Shown piece by piece: positions 1 through 9,584 of a DNA stretch of 64,000 bases. The position numbers were made by a program, and so were the translations under genes. The notes under the pieces are model-generated. The model saw only the letters and a program-made list of their open reading frames with translations. It made no database searches and was not told the DNA's origin. The stretch is taken from contig NZ_JASJDK010000005.1 of NCBI RefSeq assembly GCF_030065675.1, positions 1 through 64,000 on the forward strand, read 5' to 3'. The number at the start of each line of letters is the position of its first letter. Position 1 is the first letter of the stretch. The stretch comes from Mastigocoleus sp. MO_188.B34 (GTDB taxonomy: Bacteria > Cyanobacteriota > Cyanobacteriia > Cyanobacteriales > Nostocaceae).

Positions 1-56
1 CAGGTACTGAAGAACCATATTTACTATAATCTTTATTTTGAGATCTTCGAGTAAAA

Positions 57-1682
57 TTAAACTACGTTCTGTATTTTCATTTTACTAATATATTGCCTCC
101 AGTAATTTAACATATTCTGCCTATAAGATATTTCTGTTATATTTTGTTTGAGCTTATTTTGTTTTATTCGTTCAAACTTAAGTTTTAAAATAGCTTTACA
201 TTGTTTTGATGATATAACTGGTTTGAATCGTTGATAGCTCCCTAGAAAATCTACCAATTCTTGGCGTTGAACTTGATTGATATTGATTCTTTTAACATGA
301 CAACAGTTCTCAGGATTTTCTAAAGAGAAAAATAATAAATGATAATACCCAAAGTTAGATAATAGCTGAAGTATTTTTAAAAAATTATAGTTTTTTAAAT
401 CCAAAAAATGAGGAATATAGCCAAATAAATCTAATTTCGGAGCTTCAATTGCAGTCACCCATAATAGCATTGGATATAAATCTTTTTGAATAATAAATTC
501 AACAGACTGAGATTGTTTAGTAAATCTATTAATATCTTTTTTGGGCAACATTGCCATAATAGCTGGAATTTCACATTCTTTAGTACTTAGAATATGTGGG
601 AAAGAAATTTTTTCTATGGGTTGATTTGCAGGCCATTTTTCTCGTAATAAAGATTTTTCTGAGTGAAGCTTATCGTTTTCACCTGATAAACTGATTTGTC
701 TATTATTTAGTAAAGTATTTACTTGATATTTAAAATCAAATTTAGAATAAGAGTGTAAATTCTCTATTTGGTGAATTACATCATCAATATTTTTTGGTCT
801 TAAGTTAGTATCTTTATTAAGACATTTGACGATTAGTTCCTTTAATTGCTGAGGGATATCAAATTGGGGATTCACTCCTTGGAAAATATCTAGATTTTGG
901 GAGTTATTAAATTCATAGCGACTCATGAAGTTATAATTTTTGATATCGAAAGGATACTTCCCAATAAGCACCTCATACATAGTTATCCCTAAACTATAAA
1001 TATCAGAACGTACATCTAATGACTTCCTTTCTTCTATATCTTCTGGAGAGCAATAAGGTAAATTATGAATCAAAGATTCAGTCAATTCTAACTGAGAACG
1101 TTCTACTAAAAAATTTGCAATCCCAAAATCTAGGATTTTAACAACTTCACTTTTTTTTAGATCGTCAGTAATAAAAATATTTTCTGGCTTGATATTACGA
1201 TGGATAATTGGATAAATTTTTCCTTGTAGAGTCACACCTTTATGAGCAGCTTGCAAACCCAAGCAAATTTGGTGAAATATATTCAGAAACTTGGGTAAAT
1301 TCAAAGAACGAGAACAGATTAAAGACTTGAGGCTTTTACCCGGAAGATACTCCATTACATAAAAAGGATGTTTATCTTCCGTTTCGGTTAATCCATAACC
1401 TAAAATACGCACAATATGATTATTTCTGAGCCCTAGTTGGGTTGCGATAAAAATCTCTTGTACAAAACTTTGATATATTTGTCGGTTTGGTAAATTTAAA
1501 AATAAAATTTTGACTGCTACTGGAGTTCCACCTTTTGCTGTATCTTCTGCTAGATAAACCCTACTAACTTTTCCTTTACCAATTAAATCTCTAATTAAAT
1601 AGCGATTATTTAATAGTTTTCCGATATTCCGATCTAATTCTGTTTTGTACTGAAGCTGATTATCATAGTTTTGGTGTAGCAT
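57..1682 (-). CDS. Serine/threonine protein kinase-like protein, HRD Asp replaced by Asn
   Basis: A 541-aa protein with an N-terminal Hanks-type kinase domain (about residues 28-310) and a C-terminal extension of about 230 residues that I do not recognise. The glycine loop (GKGKVSRV, 35-42), the VAVK lysine (58), the DFG motif (185-187) and the D-x-YSLG region are present. The catalytic-loop motif, normally HRD, reads HRN (161-163, followed by IKPEN), so the usual catalytic Asp is Asn; I checked the codon (AAT). It may be a pseudokinase or have low activity. No membrane segment is evident, so it is probably cytoplasmic. It is a single gene, with about 325 bases to its upstream neighbour. The kinase fold is certain; activity and substrate are unknown. 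Confidence 0.9.
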   Translation of the reverse strand: MLHQNYDNQLQYKTELDRNIGKLLNNRYLIRDLIGKGKVSRVYLAEDTAKGGTPVAVKILFLNLPNRQIYQSFVQEIFIATQLGLRNNHIVRILGYGLTETEDKHPFYVMEYLPGKSLKSLICSRSLNLPKFLNIFHQICLGLQAAHKGVTLQGKIYPIIHRNIKPENIFITDDLKKSEVVKILDFGIANFLVERSQLELTESLIHNLPYCSPEDIEERKSLDVRSDIYSLGITMYEVLIGKYPFDIKNYNFMSRYEFNNSQNLDIFQGVNPQFDIPQQLKELIVKCLNKDTNLRPKNIDDVIHQIENLHSYSKFDFKYQVNTLLNNRQISLSGENDKLHSEKSLLREKWPANQPIEKISFPHILSTKECEIPAIMAMLPKKDINRFTKQSQSVEFIIQKDLYPMLLWVTAIEAPKLDLFGYIPHFLDLKNYNFLKILQLLSNFGYYHLLFFSLENPENCCHVKRININQVQRQELVDFLGSYQRFKPVISSKQCKAILKLKFERIKQNKLKQNITEISYRQNMLNYWRQYISKMKIQNVV

Positions 1683-2007
1683 ATATCTTGATCTAAATTA
1701 GAAGTAGATGCTATTTATTGAAAATTCTTATTTAGAAATAGTATTTCCTCGTAATTAGTCATAAAATTTGAATAAAAGTCATAAAATTTGAATAAAAAAT
1801 GGTGTTATTTTGACTAATGATTGTTTATTTAAAGCATAAAAACCACATTTAAATTACCTTTAAACATGGTTTAACATATTCTTTCAGGTGTTTGGATGAG
1901 AAATAACACTGAATCAACAACTAGAGTCAAATAATCCCTATATTCCAGTCGGTGGATACACTTAAATTTATTGAGATGATCAATATGAATCAATAGATCT
2001 ATTAAAA
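1683..2007. other. Intergenic, AT-rich, with a 20-bp tandem duplication
   Basis: No gene is seen. Positions 1758-1777 and 1778-1797 are an exact head-to-tail duplication of a 20-bp unit that begins GTCATAAAATTTG. It lies upstream of the kinase start, so it may fall in its promoter region. Confidence 0.7.
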
Positions 2008-3192
2008 TTAACGACTCAATTCTGGGATAAAACGGCGTAGGAATTGCATTAAAGGTGAATCAACCTTAAACTTAAAAGCAAGTATTTGGGTACGCTGAAG
2101 AGGGTTGAAATTATTGTCACTCACAAGAATTAAAGACTGTTGTCCGTCTGGTAATTTTGGTCCCAAAGTTAAACCTTCAATATTATCGAGCGTCACATCA
2201 AGTTTTCTCAAATCAAGTAACATTTTTTTCTTAATTGGTTTGAGATTTTGGCGATTACTATTTAGTAAACTATCTACCTGGTGAATATTTTCTGCACTTT
2301 CTGTAGAAACTTCAAATAAAGCAATATAGAATCCTAAACCTGTAAAGGTTCTTTCTATACTTAAAAATTTGCCTTTATTATCCAGTGCTAATAAATCCGT
2401 TAAACCACTAGAATACCGACTAGAAATCTTGAAAAATGGGTTTACTGCTTCAGTCGGATAAATAAATTCTTTGTCTACTTCTTGCGTTGATAAATTGTAA
2501 CTTAAAATTCGACATGGACTACTAACCTTAGGCTTTGCTTCTGAACCATCTTGAATTAAAGCGTTTTCAGTTGCAGTAAATAAATATTTGTGATCGGGTG
2601 TAATTGTAAGACTTTCAAAAGCTAAATTATTGCGAATACCTGTTTGAGATTTTTGCGCGGGTAAAAATTTATCAGGAATAGATAATTGATTTATTTCTTT
2701 CCCAGAATTTAAAGCAAACTTTTTGATAAAAGGATCTATGATTTTCTTTGCATTACCTTCTGAAGAGATAAAAAGAGTATTCTCATTTGCTAAAGCAATT
2801 GCTTCAGGGTCAACACTCCCTGGTGCAAAGGATTTGCTATTTTTGTCTAATAATTTAGTGACTGAAACTGGTTTAACACCATTATTTTCTAGCTTACCTT
2901 TACTCAAATCGATTTTCAAAGTATAAAAGCGAGCAGGTGATTTTTGGCTGCGATCATCAGAAACACTATAGTACAAACGTTTTGCATGGTCATAAGTGAT
3001 TCCAGACAAACCACCCAATTGAGTATTTTGAAAAGAATAATCCGTGGGTAAAATGGCTTGTCCAATAAATTTTAAATCTCTAACTTCAAAAGTAGGATTT
3101 GAAAGGTTATTAAGTAGTAGACTAATAGTTAAAATTACAATAAAAAGAAACATTAGACCCGGTAAAGACAAAAATTTACGGATTATTAGCAT
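2008..3192 (-). CDS. Esterase-like activity of phytase family protein
   Basis: A 394-aa protein with one N-terminal hydrophobic segment (about residues 10-28), which acts as a signal peptide or anchor, so the rest is probably periplasmic or secreted. The body matches the phytase-associated esterase-like beta-propeller family in its order of motifs: an early LGGLSGITYD block, a PEAIAL block, an LAFESLTITPDHKYLF block and a late DNIEGLTLGP block. The family is often found in cyanobacteria and proteobacteria, and its substrate is not established. The start ATG directly precedes the hydrophobic segment. Upstream is a stretch without genes and downstream is the kinase on the same strand, too far away for an obvious operon. 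Confidence 0.85.
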   Translation of the reverse strand: MLIIRKFLSLPGLMFLFIVILTISLLLNNLSNPTFEVRDLKFIGQAILPTDYSFQNTQLGGLSGITYDHAKRLYYSVSDDRSQKSPARFYTLKIDLSKGKLENNGVKPVSVTKLLDKNSKSFAPGSVDPEAIALANENTLFISSEGNAKKIIDPFIKKFALNSGKEINQLSIPDKFLPAQKSQTGIRNNLAFESLTITPDHKYLFTATENALIQDGSEAKPKVSSPCRILSYNLSTQEVDKEFIYPTEAVNPFFKISSRYSSGLTDLLALDNKGKFLSIERTFTGLGFYIALFEVSTESAENIHQVDSLLNSNRQNLKPIKKKMLLDLRKLDVTLDNIEGLTLGPKLPDGQQSLILVSDNNFNPLQRTQILAFKFKVDSPLMQFLRRFIPELSR

Positions 3193-3517
3193 ATTTCGCT
3201 TATCAGATATCAGTGATTGCTTTTAATTTATACCGTATCTTTCCTTAAGCCTAGATTCTATTAGTAGCTTGAAGCACAAATTTAGTTTTAAAATAATAAG
3301 GTATAAGCTAATAAATATTCTAGTGATCTAATAGTGAATCAACTTTTCTAAGTATTCAATCACTAAGATCTGAGTAATGTCAAAATTGAAATATTACATT
3401 TCAACTATTAATAAATACTCCCAATTCAAACAATATATGGCAAATTATTTGATTTCACGCAAATGTTACTAGCAAAATAATCTGCTAAATCTAATGTTAA
3501 GGTTTAACTAGAGAATA
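3193..3517. other. Intergenic, no feature seen
   Basis: AT-rich stretch between two minus-strand genes. I see no RNA gene, clear terminator or credible short ORF here. Confidence 0.6.
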
Positions 3518-5152
3518 TTATTCCTGTTCTTTCTGAGTCGAAACAACACTCCAGGGATATTCTTTTTCTACAAATTCAACCAGCCAATTTTTGACACTGT
3601 GAGTAGCACGACAGTCATCTTCGTTATAAATCTGGATGATTTCTAATAAATTTCTATCGCCCGTTTTCAACCACTGGTCATACCAGTAAATACATTTAGC
3701 TCCACTAGCTTCACTATTACGCCATTTAAACCCTAACCATTTTGCAATAGCTTTTAAAGCGTAACTTTCTACTGGTAGGGTGACACTTTGAGTTAGTTGC
3801 TCGTAGATATCTACAAACCGACTTAATATAGGTTTTACTATAGTTTGGGGAGTGCGATAAAGCTTTCCAAGACTTTTGACAGTATCAAATTCATAAACAC
3901 AAAAATGATATATTGGCGCTTCTGGATACTCCCACATCAAATCCAAAAACTGTCGCCAAATTAATTTCTCATCTTTGGGTCTTTCAGCTAAAAAAGAGTG
4001 AAATGTTTCGGTGTTATTTTCTTTATTAACTACTAAAACGCCTAAAAGATAATTTAAATTTAAATCTGGTTGGGCTTCAATGTCAAAATAAATTTCAACA
4101 GGAGCGCTACGAACAATATCTTCTGCAAAAATTTGTGATTTACGGGATAGTGATGAAGATTTAGGAATAATTTTCTTCGGAGAATTAGCTTTGTAAGAGT
4201 TATAAGGATTTATCTCAGTTTTATTATTGGGAATTTTTAGCCTTGGGATTTGAGGATTTGTTACATGAATTTTTGCTCGTAAAGTGAGTTGCGGCAATAC
4301 AAAGGGGCGATTTTCAATAAATGATTGGGCTTGTAAAACGATTTTGGCAGCGATCGCCCGATCAAAACCTGGTAAATCTTCTAACACTTCAGGATTTGTA
4401 GCAGCCAGAGTTTCGGGACTGGTTATACCCAAATCTTGAAGTTGAGTGTAGCGAATTGGGGTTACTCCTGGTAGCAATGAAAGGTGTTTCTGAGATTTTG
4501 CATCCGCGTAACAATTCCCATACCAGTGACACAAACTACATTTCTGCCGAGAAATGAAAAGTTCTGGAGGATTTTGTAATTCCATTGTCTGGATGCATTC
4601 AACCAGCTTTTCATGCATCAAGGGTATCCACTTAGTTAATTCAACTTGATATGCAGCATCTTTACCACGTAACAATAATAAAGCTGTTGGTGGCGTAAGA
4701 CCCTGTATTTGTGACAGGACATAGGCGTGGAATGCAGCCAGAATTTGATATTCTTGCTTGGGTCGTTTTCCTAATTCAATACTAGCCGGCATATAAACCC
4801 AATCGCCGAAATGAGAATTTCCGGGTTGTTTGACAAGTAAGTCTGGACAACTCAAGAGCAAATGCTTGTTATCATAGTTAACTTGCAATACTCCTTGATG
4901 AATACTTGCTACTCCCTGCCGCATTAATTCAACTGTTGCAGCTTTCCCAGCTTGAGTATCCCTACGGGGATAATCGGGTTGCTGAAAAATCCACTTTGCC
5001 AAAACCTTTTTTTTACGAAAATTTTTGTCCTGTTGCAATTTATGCAACAAGTCACTGACATTAGCCCTTTGATTGCGATCTTGATGTATATCTAGAAAAG
5101 GTCGGCGCTTGCAGCGTTGATATTGCAGCAGTAATTCGGCATTTATTAACAT
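3518..5152 (-). CDS. TM0106 family RecB-like putative nuclease
   Basis: A 544-aa protein. The N-terminus (MLINAELLLQYQRCKRRPFL) is the usual opening of the TM0106 RecB-like family. A cysteine cluster around residues 204-214 (C-x2-C-x4-GNC) resembles the iron-sulfur or zinc part of Cas4/AddB-type nucleases. A helix-hairpin-helix-like stretch (LEDLPGFDRAIAAKIV) follows. The C-terminal part from about residue 350 begins VEIYFDIEAQPDLN and contains YNEDDCRAT, the acidic pattern of a predicted RNase H-like 3'-5' exonuclease domain. It is probably a DNA repair or nucleic-acid processing enzyme; the biological role of the family is not known. No operon partner is seen, as the next gene is divergent. 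Confidence 0.88.
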   Translation of the reverse strand: MLINAELLLQYQRCKRRPFLDIHQDRNQRANVSDLLHKLQQDKNFRKKKVLAKWIFQQPDYPRRDTQAGKAATVELMRQGVASIHQGVLQVNYDNKHLLLSCPDLLVKQPGNSHFGDWVYMPASIELGKRPKQEYQILAAFHAYVLSQIQGLTPPTALLLLRGKDAAYQVELTKWIPLMHEKLVECIQTMELQNPPELFISRQKCSLCHWYGNCYADAKSQKHLSLLPGVTPIRYTQLQDLGITSPETLAATNPEVLEDLPGFDRAIAAKIVLQAQSFIENRPFVLPQLTLRAKIHVTNPQIPRLKIPNNKTEINPYNSYKANSPKKIIPKSSSLSRKSQIFAEDIVRSAPVEIYFDIEAQPDLNLNYLLGVLVVNKENNTETFHSFLAERPKDEKLIWRQFLDLMWEYPEAPIYHFCVYEFDTVKSLGKLYRTPQTIVKPILSRFVDIYEQLTQSVTLPVESYALKAIAKWLGFKWRNSEASGAKCIYWYDQWLKTGDRNLLEIIQIYNEDDCRATHSVKNWLVEFVEKEYPWSVVSTQKEQE

Positions 5153-5303
5153 TCCTTTAAGTTAACAAAATTTTGTACGAGTTTGATTAACACAAATTAC
5201 AGAACTTAATGTTGGAAAAAGTACACCTGTCAATACTTCTTATAACTTCAACAAGACATTAAATAGTAACCCGCAAGTAGCAGATATTCCAAAATAGCAA
5301 GTT

Positions 5304-6512
5304 ATGAAAAATATGTATTATCCAAGACCGAACCAGCAGTTGTACAGCCATCGGCAACAATTTCCAGCATTAAACAATAAAACCTACTTTAATTATGGCG
5401 GTCAAGGTCCAATGCCTCAAATGGCAATTCAGGGAATTATCCAAGCTCAAACTAATATTCAGCATCTTGGTCCCTTTGGAACCAGAGTTAATGAGTGGAT
5501 ACAACAAGAAGTTGCAGCAACTGCAGCGACTATTGCATCTGAGTTAAATGTAGCCAAAGAAACGATTACCTTAACAGAAAATGTGACATCGGGCTGTAAT
5601 ATTGCCATGTGGGGGATTAATTGGCGCTCCGGGGATCGTTTACTGCTGTCAGACTGCGAACATCCTGGTATTATTGCCATAGCACAGGAAATATCCCGTA
5701 GATTTGATGTTCAGGTAAGTATTTGTCCATTGATGTCAACTCTTAATGAAGGAGACCCTGTAGAAGTAATTACCCAACACCTTCATCCTCGTACTCGCTT
5801 AGTTGTACTTAGCCATGTGCTGTGGAACACGGGACAAGTTTTACCCCTTGATAAAATTACTGATGTTTGTAGAAGTAATTCCCAAGAAACGCAAATTCTA
5901 GTAGATGCAGCTCAGTCTGTGGGAATGTTACCTCTAAACCTGGCTGAATTGGAAGTAGATTTTTACGCTTTTACTGGTCATAAGTGGTTATGCGGACCTG
6001 GGGGGGTAGGTGGTTTATACGTTAAACCAGAAATACGGGACAATTTAAGACCTACTTTTATTGGTTGGCGGGGTGTAATTACTGATAATCAATGTCAGCC
6101 AATAAGGTTGCAGCCAGATGGACGTCGTTATGAAATAGCAACATCCAATTATCCACTTTACGCTGGTTTAAAAGAGGCAATTCAAGTTCATCAAGAATGG
6201 GGAACATCTAAAGAAAGATACGAACAAATTTGTCGTAACAGCGAATATCTTTGGTATAAATTAACAGAGCTTGATAATGTGACATGTTTGCGAACTTCGC
6301 CACCTGAAAGCGGTTTAGTATCTTTTACTCTTGATACAAATCAACCACAAGCAAGTCAAAAATTGGTAAATTACCTGGAATCTCAAGGTTTCCTGACTAG
6401 AACCATTCTTGCTCCTGACTGCGTACGAGCTTGCGTGCACTACTTTACATTAGAATCAGAAATTGATTTATTAATTACGCAAATTCAAAAATTTCAAAGT
6501 ATTTTGGGTTAA
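5304..6512 (+). CDS. Class V aminotransferase-fold PLP enzyme (cysteine desulfurase / cystine lyase-like)
   Basis: A 402-aa cytoplasmic PLP enzyme of the NifS/Csd class. The PLP-binding lysine lies in FTGHKWLCGPGGVGGLYV (about residue 229), preceded by the VDAAQSVG aspartate that contacts the pyridine nitrogen. The early ENVTSGCNIAMWG block and the late GLVSFTL block fit the family. Its closest known type is probably the cyanobacterial L-cysteine/cystine C-S lyase (C-DES), which splits cystine to release sulfur for Fe-S clusters; this is inferred from overall resemblance, so the substrate is not certain. The gene is divergent from the RecB-like nuclease (151 bp apart). A short repeat array begins 17 bp after its stop. 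Confidence 0.88.
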   Translation: MKNMYYPRPNQQLYSHRQQFPALNNKTYFNYGGQGPMPQMAIQGIIQAQTNIQHLGPFGTRVNEWIQQEVAATAATIASELNVAKETITLTENVTSGCNIAMWGINWRSGDRLLLSDCEHPGIIAIAQEISRRFDVQVSICPLMSTLNEGDPVEVITQHLHPRTRLVVLSHVLWNTGQVLPLDKITDVCRSNSQETQILVDAAQSVGMLPLNLAELEVDFYAFTGHKWLCGPGGVGGLYVKPEIRDNLRPTFIGWRGVITDNQCQPIRLQPDGRRYEIATSNYPLYAGLKEAIQVHQEWGTSKERYEQICRNSEYLWYKLTELDNVTCLRTSPPESGLVSFTLDTNQPQASQKLVNYLESQGFLTRTILAPDCVRACVHYFTLESEIDLLITQIQKFQSILG

Positions 6513-6529
6513 TTGGAGGATTGGTGGTC

Positions 6530-6591
6530 TGGGAAGCACCCTCCCCCAATCCCAATCTCCAATCCCCAATCCCCAGCCCCCAATACCCAAT
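6530..6591 (+). repeat. STRR array (CCCCAAT-type heptamers)
   Basis: The gap between the aminotransferase and the glycosyltransferase is filled with degenerate heptamers of the CCCCAAT/TCCCCAG class, a short tandemly repeated type known from filamentous cyanobacteria. It runs up to the next gene's ATG, so that gene has no normal Shine-Dalgarno sequence. Confidence 0.8.
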
Positions 6592-7668
6592 ATGAAAAGA
6601 CCAATTTTATATATCGCAATGACCAATCATGGTTTTGGTCATGCAACGCGAACCGCAGCGATCGCCGCACAAATTCAAAAATTATGTCCCCAAGTATTAT
6701 TGATTATGGTGACCACAGCACCGAGGTGGTTGCTTGAGTCTTATATCGGAGGAGATTTTATACATCGTCCCCGAGCCTACGATCTCGGTGTGGTACAAAC
6801 CGACAGCTTGAAAATGGATAAAGCAACAACTCTGAGCAAGTTAAAGGCTATAAAGCAAGACCAAAATTCGATTATTGCTTCGGAAGTAAACTTTATCCGT
6901 CAAAATCAGGTGCAACTAATTTTGGCTGACATTCCTTTTTTAGCTGCTGAAATTGCTCGTGTAGCGGGAATACCTTGCTGGATGAATAGTAATTTTGGTT
7001 GGGATTTTATCTATCGGGAGTGGGGTGGAGAGTTCATTGAAATTGCGGATTGGATTGCAGGTTGTTATGCAAAATGCGATCACCTGTTCCGTTTCCCTTT
7101 CAATGAGCCTATGTCCGCATTCCCTAGCATCACAGATGTTGGTTTACCTGGAGGTTCGCCACATTTCAAAATCGATGAACTACGATCTAAGTGGGGAATC
7201 TGTTCGAGCGTTGATAAGACTATTTTAATGACCTTTGGAGGATTAGGCTTAGAAAAAATACCTTACCATAACCTCAAACGATATCCTGACTGGCAATTTA
7301 TTACCTTTGACCGAGACGCACCCGATTTACCAAATCTATTAATAGTTAACGACCGCAAGTATCGTCCGGTAGATTTTATGCCTTTATGCTCTCGTGTCAT
7401 TTCTAAACCCGGCTTTAGTACTTTTGCTGAAGCAACGAAGCTGGATATACCCATTATCTCTGTCACTCGTGAAGGATTTGCGGAGGCTAAATTTTTACAT
7501 GCAGGCATAGAAAATCATAACTATCATAAATTGATAACGCCACAAACATTCTTTGAAGGTAATTGGGATTTTCTTTCCGAACCACTGAAACCACCAAAAA
7601 ATCCCAGAACTATTGCTATTGACGGCAATGAAAAAATAGCTCAAGCTGTGGTAAATTACATTAGTTAA
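6592..7668 (+). CDS. Glycosyltransferase-like protein (GT-B, MurG/UGT-like)
   Basis: A 358-aa protein. The N-terminus (LYIAMTNHGFGHATRTAAIA) is the glycine/histidine-rich first strand-loop of GT-B transferases of the MurG/monogalactosyldiacylglycerol-synthase group. The C-terminal half has the donor-site pattern VISKPGFSTFAEATKLDIPI, and before it TILMTFGGLGLEKIP. No membrane helix is seen. The donor is probably a UDP-sugar; the acceptor is unknown. The gene follows the aminotransferase on the same strand (79 bp away), but the gap is repetitive and a functional link is not implied. ATG is chosen because it is directly upstream of the conserved block. Confidence 0.75.
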   Translation: MKRPILYIAMTNHGFGHATRTAAIAAQIQKLCPQVLLIMVTTAPRWLLESYIGGDFIHRPRAYDLGVVQTDSLKMDKATTLSKLKAIKQDQNSIIASEVNFIRQNQVQLILADIPFLAAEIARVAGIPCWMNSNFGWDFIYREWGGEFIEIADWIAGCYAKCDHLFRFPFNEPMSAFPSITDVGLPGGSPHFKIDELRSKWGICSSVDKTILMTFGGLGLEKIPYHNLKRYPDWQFITFDRDAPDLPNLLIVNDRKYRPVDFMPLCSRVISKPGFSTFAEATKLDIPIISVTREGFAEAKFLHAGIENHNYHKLITPQTFFEGNWDFLSEPLKPPKNPRTIAIDGNEKIAQAVVNYIS

Positions 7669-7991
7669 CTATTTTCCAGGCACAAGTCAATTATTGTTAA
7701 ATTCACAATAAAAATTTATGTTTAGTCCAAGTTTACATAGGATTAAACTTATGTTTAGTTAACTAAATGGATTATTTTCAAAGAAATTGATGAATGACTA
7801 AAATCGAATGAATAAACAGAAATCTTAATATAGTTTTAGTTTATTTTTCTTAAAGTTTTGATGTTTGATGTATTAATGATGTCAAAATCAAGAAAACAAA
7901 AAGTTCAAGTTATCCTTGACATCCTTATTTTGGAAGTGGCATTGTTGCGATGATTGCTCAGAATTAAACTCTATTAAAGAGATAATCAACA
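7669..7991. other. Intergenic, no gene seen
   Basis: AT-rich stretch with a partly repeated TTTATGTTTAGT motif (about 7716-7760). No RNA or ORF can be supported. Confidence 0.6.
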
Positions 7992-8621
7992 GTGGAGCAG
8001 CAAAGTGTAGACCCTCAGAAAACTACGATCCCCCCAGCGGCTATGGAAGCTATTCTTCAGCCACAAAGTCATAATGGGGTGGTTCCAATACCTGAAGAAT
8101 CTAAAGAATCTCAAGTTCCAGAACCTGAAGAATCTCCCATACAAGACCCTGTTACAGTTCGATTAGCGGCTCGGGATGTACGAACAGTTTTGGATAAGCA
8201 GAAGGAAGAACGTCAAATATTGCTTACCCAAATGAATATTCTGTTTGTTACTAACACCGCTGTACTTACGGTATTGGCAATTTCTAGACTTTTAACTATT
8301 TTTACTATTTTTAACGCAATTGAGGTGTTGTTAGTTTTATTAAACTTTATTCTTTTGATTAATGCCCTATTACCGCGTAGATTCGTAATTACGCCTGTTC
8401 CAAATGATGATTTTCTTGAGCGTTATCTGCCACTATCAAATCAAGATTATGATTTACAGATGCTCGTTAACTTGGTAACGGCATATAATGCAAACAAGCA
8501 GACAATTGATGATATTTCTCAAACTTTGACTTATGCTGCTTATGTTACTTTAGGAGTTATTTTTGTCGCCGTACTACACTTGGGAACTGTTTACTTTATA
8601 CCTGAGTTAAAAAGCCCATGA
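7992..8621 (+). CDS. Unknown multi-pass membrane protein
   Basis: A 209-aa protein that I cannot assign. The first 55 residues are proline/glutamate-rich and probably disordered (repeated PEES-type patches). A charged helix (VRTVLDKQKEERQILL) leads into two close hydrophobic segments (about residues 80-100 and 105-125). A polar loop follows, then another hydrophobic segment (about 180-200) near the C-terminus. The GTG at 7992 is the longest start; an in-frame ATG at 8043 (MEAILQ) is an alternative. The following gene overlaps by 4 bases (ATGA), so the two are almost certainly co-transcribed and translationally coupled. The layout loosely recalls small SLATT-type membrane proteins, but I see no decisive motif. 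Confidence 0.75.
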   Translation: MEQQSVDPQKTTIPPAAMEAILQPQSHNGVVPIPEESKESQVPEPEESPIQDPVTVRLAARDVRTVLDKQKEERQILLTQMNILFVTNTAVLTVLAISRLLTIFTIFNAIEVLLVLLNFILLINALLPRRFVITPVPNDDFLERYLPLSNQDYDLQMLVNLVTAYNANKQTIDDISQTLTYAAYVTLGVIFVAVLHLGTVYFIPELKSP

Positions 8622-9019
8622 GTTCTGAGGAAGAAGATATGAAAACTTCTGAAAAACGCTTACCTTTACCTAAGCCAGACCCGGCAAATATTAAGGTACT
8701 AACGTCAAATCTACCAAAAAATCCAATTTTACCTTGGAATCAGTTTGATTCCCCTTGGCTTGATGGTGAGGAAAGCGAAGCAGATACATTAGAAGAGACA
8801 AAACTTGAAGAAGAAGCAGATGCATTAGAAGAAGCAGACAAAAAAGAAGATGACCCTGATGAATCAGTAATTACCGAAAATGTGCAGAGCAACTCATCAT
8901 CAGGTAAACAGTCTAACCAGGACCTCAACGAAGAACAACCGCAAATCCAACCAGATACTGATAGTATATACCCGAATCCATCAGTAAATACCGATGAAGA
9001 CAATAGCAAAAGAACTTAA
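8618..9019 (+). CDS. Acidic low-complexity protein coupled to the membrane protein
   Basis: A 133-aa protein dominated by Glu, Asp, Ser and Asn, with no hydrophobic core, so it is probably intrinsically disordered. The ATG overlaps the stop of the preceding membrane protein gene (ATGA). Two acidic leucine-containing repeats (ADTLEETKLEEE and ADALEEADKKED) lie around residues 54-80. I do not recognise a family. The overlap and shared direction suggest that it acts with, or is a soluble extension of, the upstream membrane protein. It could be cyanobacterium-specific. Confidence 0.65.
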   Translation: MSSEEEDMKTSEKRLPLPKPDPANIKVLTSNLPKNPILPWNQFDSPWLDGEESEADTLEETKLEEEADALEEADKKEDDPDESVITENVQSNSSSGKQSNQDLNEEQPQIQPDTDSIYPNPSVNTDEDNSKRT

Positions 9020-9584
9020 AGTAATATAAAGTATAAGCATTAATGAGTAATAAATGCTTAAGTATAATACAGGCTCACCAACTTCAAGAAATGAGTTGCT
9101 AGGTGAATAAACTTTTACTTGCTCTCCTAAATGCAATCTAAAAGTTCAATAAAAGTTTACCTAATATACTATTTCATTTGATGAAGCTTCACGGGGAACT
9201 GAATATCTTTTGACAAGGAAGAACGAAGAATCCATTAGATTTGGCGAACTCAGTTTCCTAGGTAATGTCTTTTTTACAGTTTTAGTTTGCTCAAGCCTGT
9301 TTATACTTGTCTATTAAAATCTGTTTATGTCAGCGCTTTGCCCATTTTGAACCGGAAAACAAGATAATACTGTGATGTCATCTGCTAGCATATCATAAGT
9401 AAATTACATATTACAAAAAGCTCTTAAAAACCCTGTCGAAACAAGTCAAATATAAAATCATTTGAATTGTTTGAATTGTTTAAAAAGTTTAAACTGTTCA
9501 ATTAGTTGGAATTTTGGATTTTAGTTTTTGTTCGCTGACTCTTAAATTCTGATTCCCAAGTGCCAACTTCTGTTTCTTATAAAG
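9020..9584. other. Intergenic (565 bases), no gene seen
   Basis: AT-rich. Near 9463-9500 there are repeated TTGAATTGTTT and TTTAAA-rich words. No RNA gene or credible ORF was found. Confidence 0.55.
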
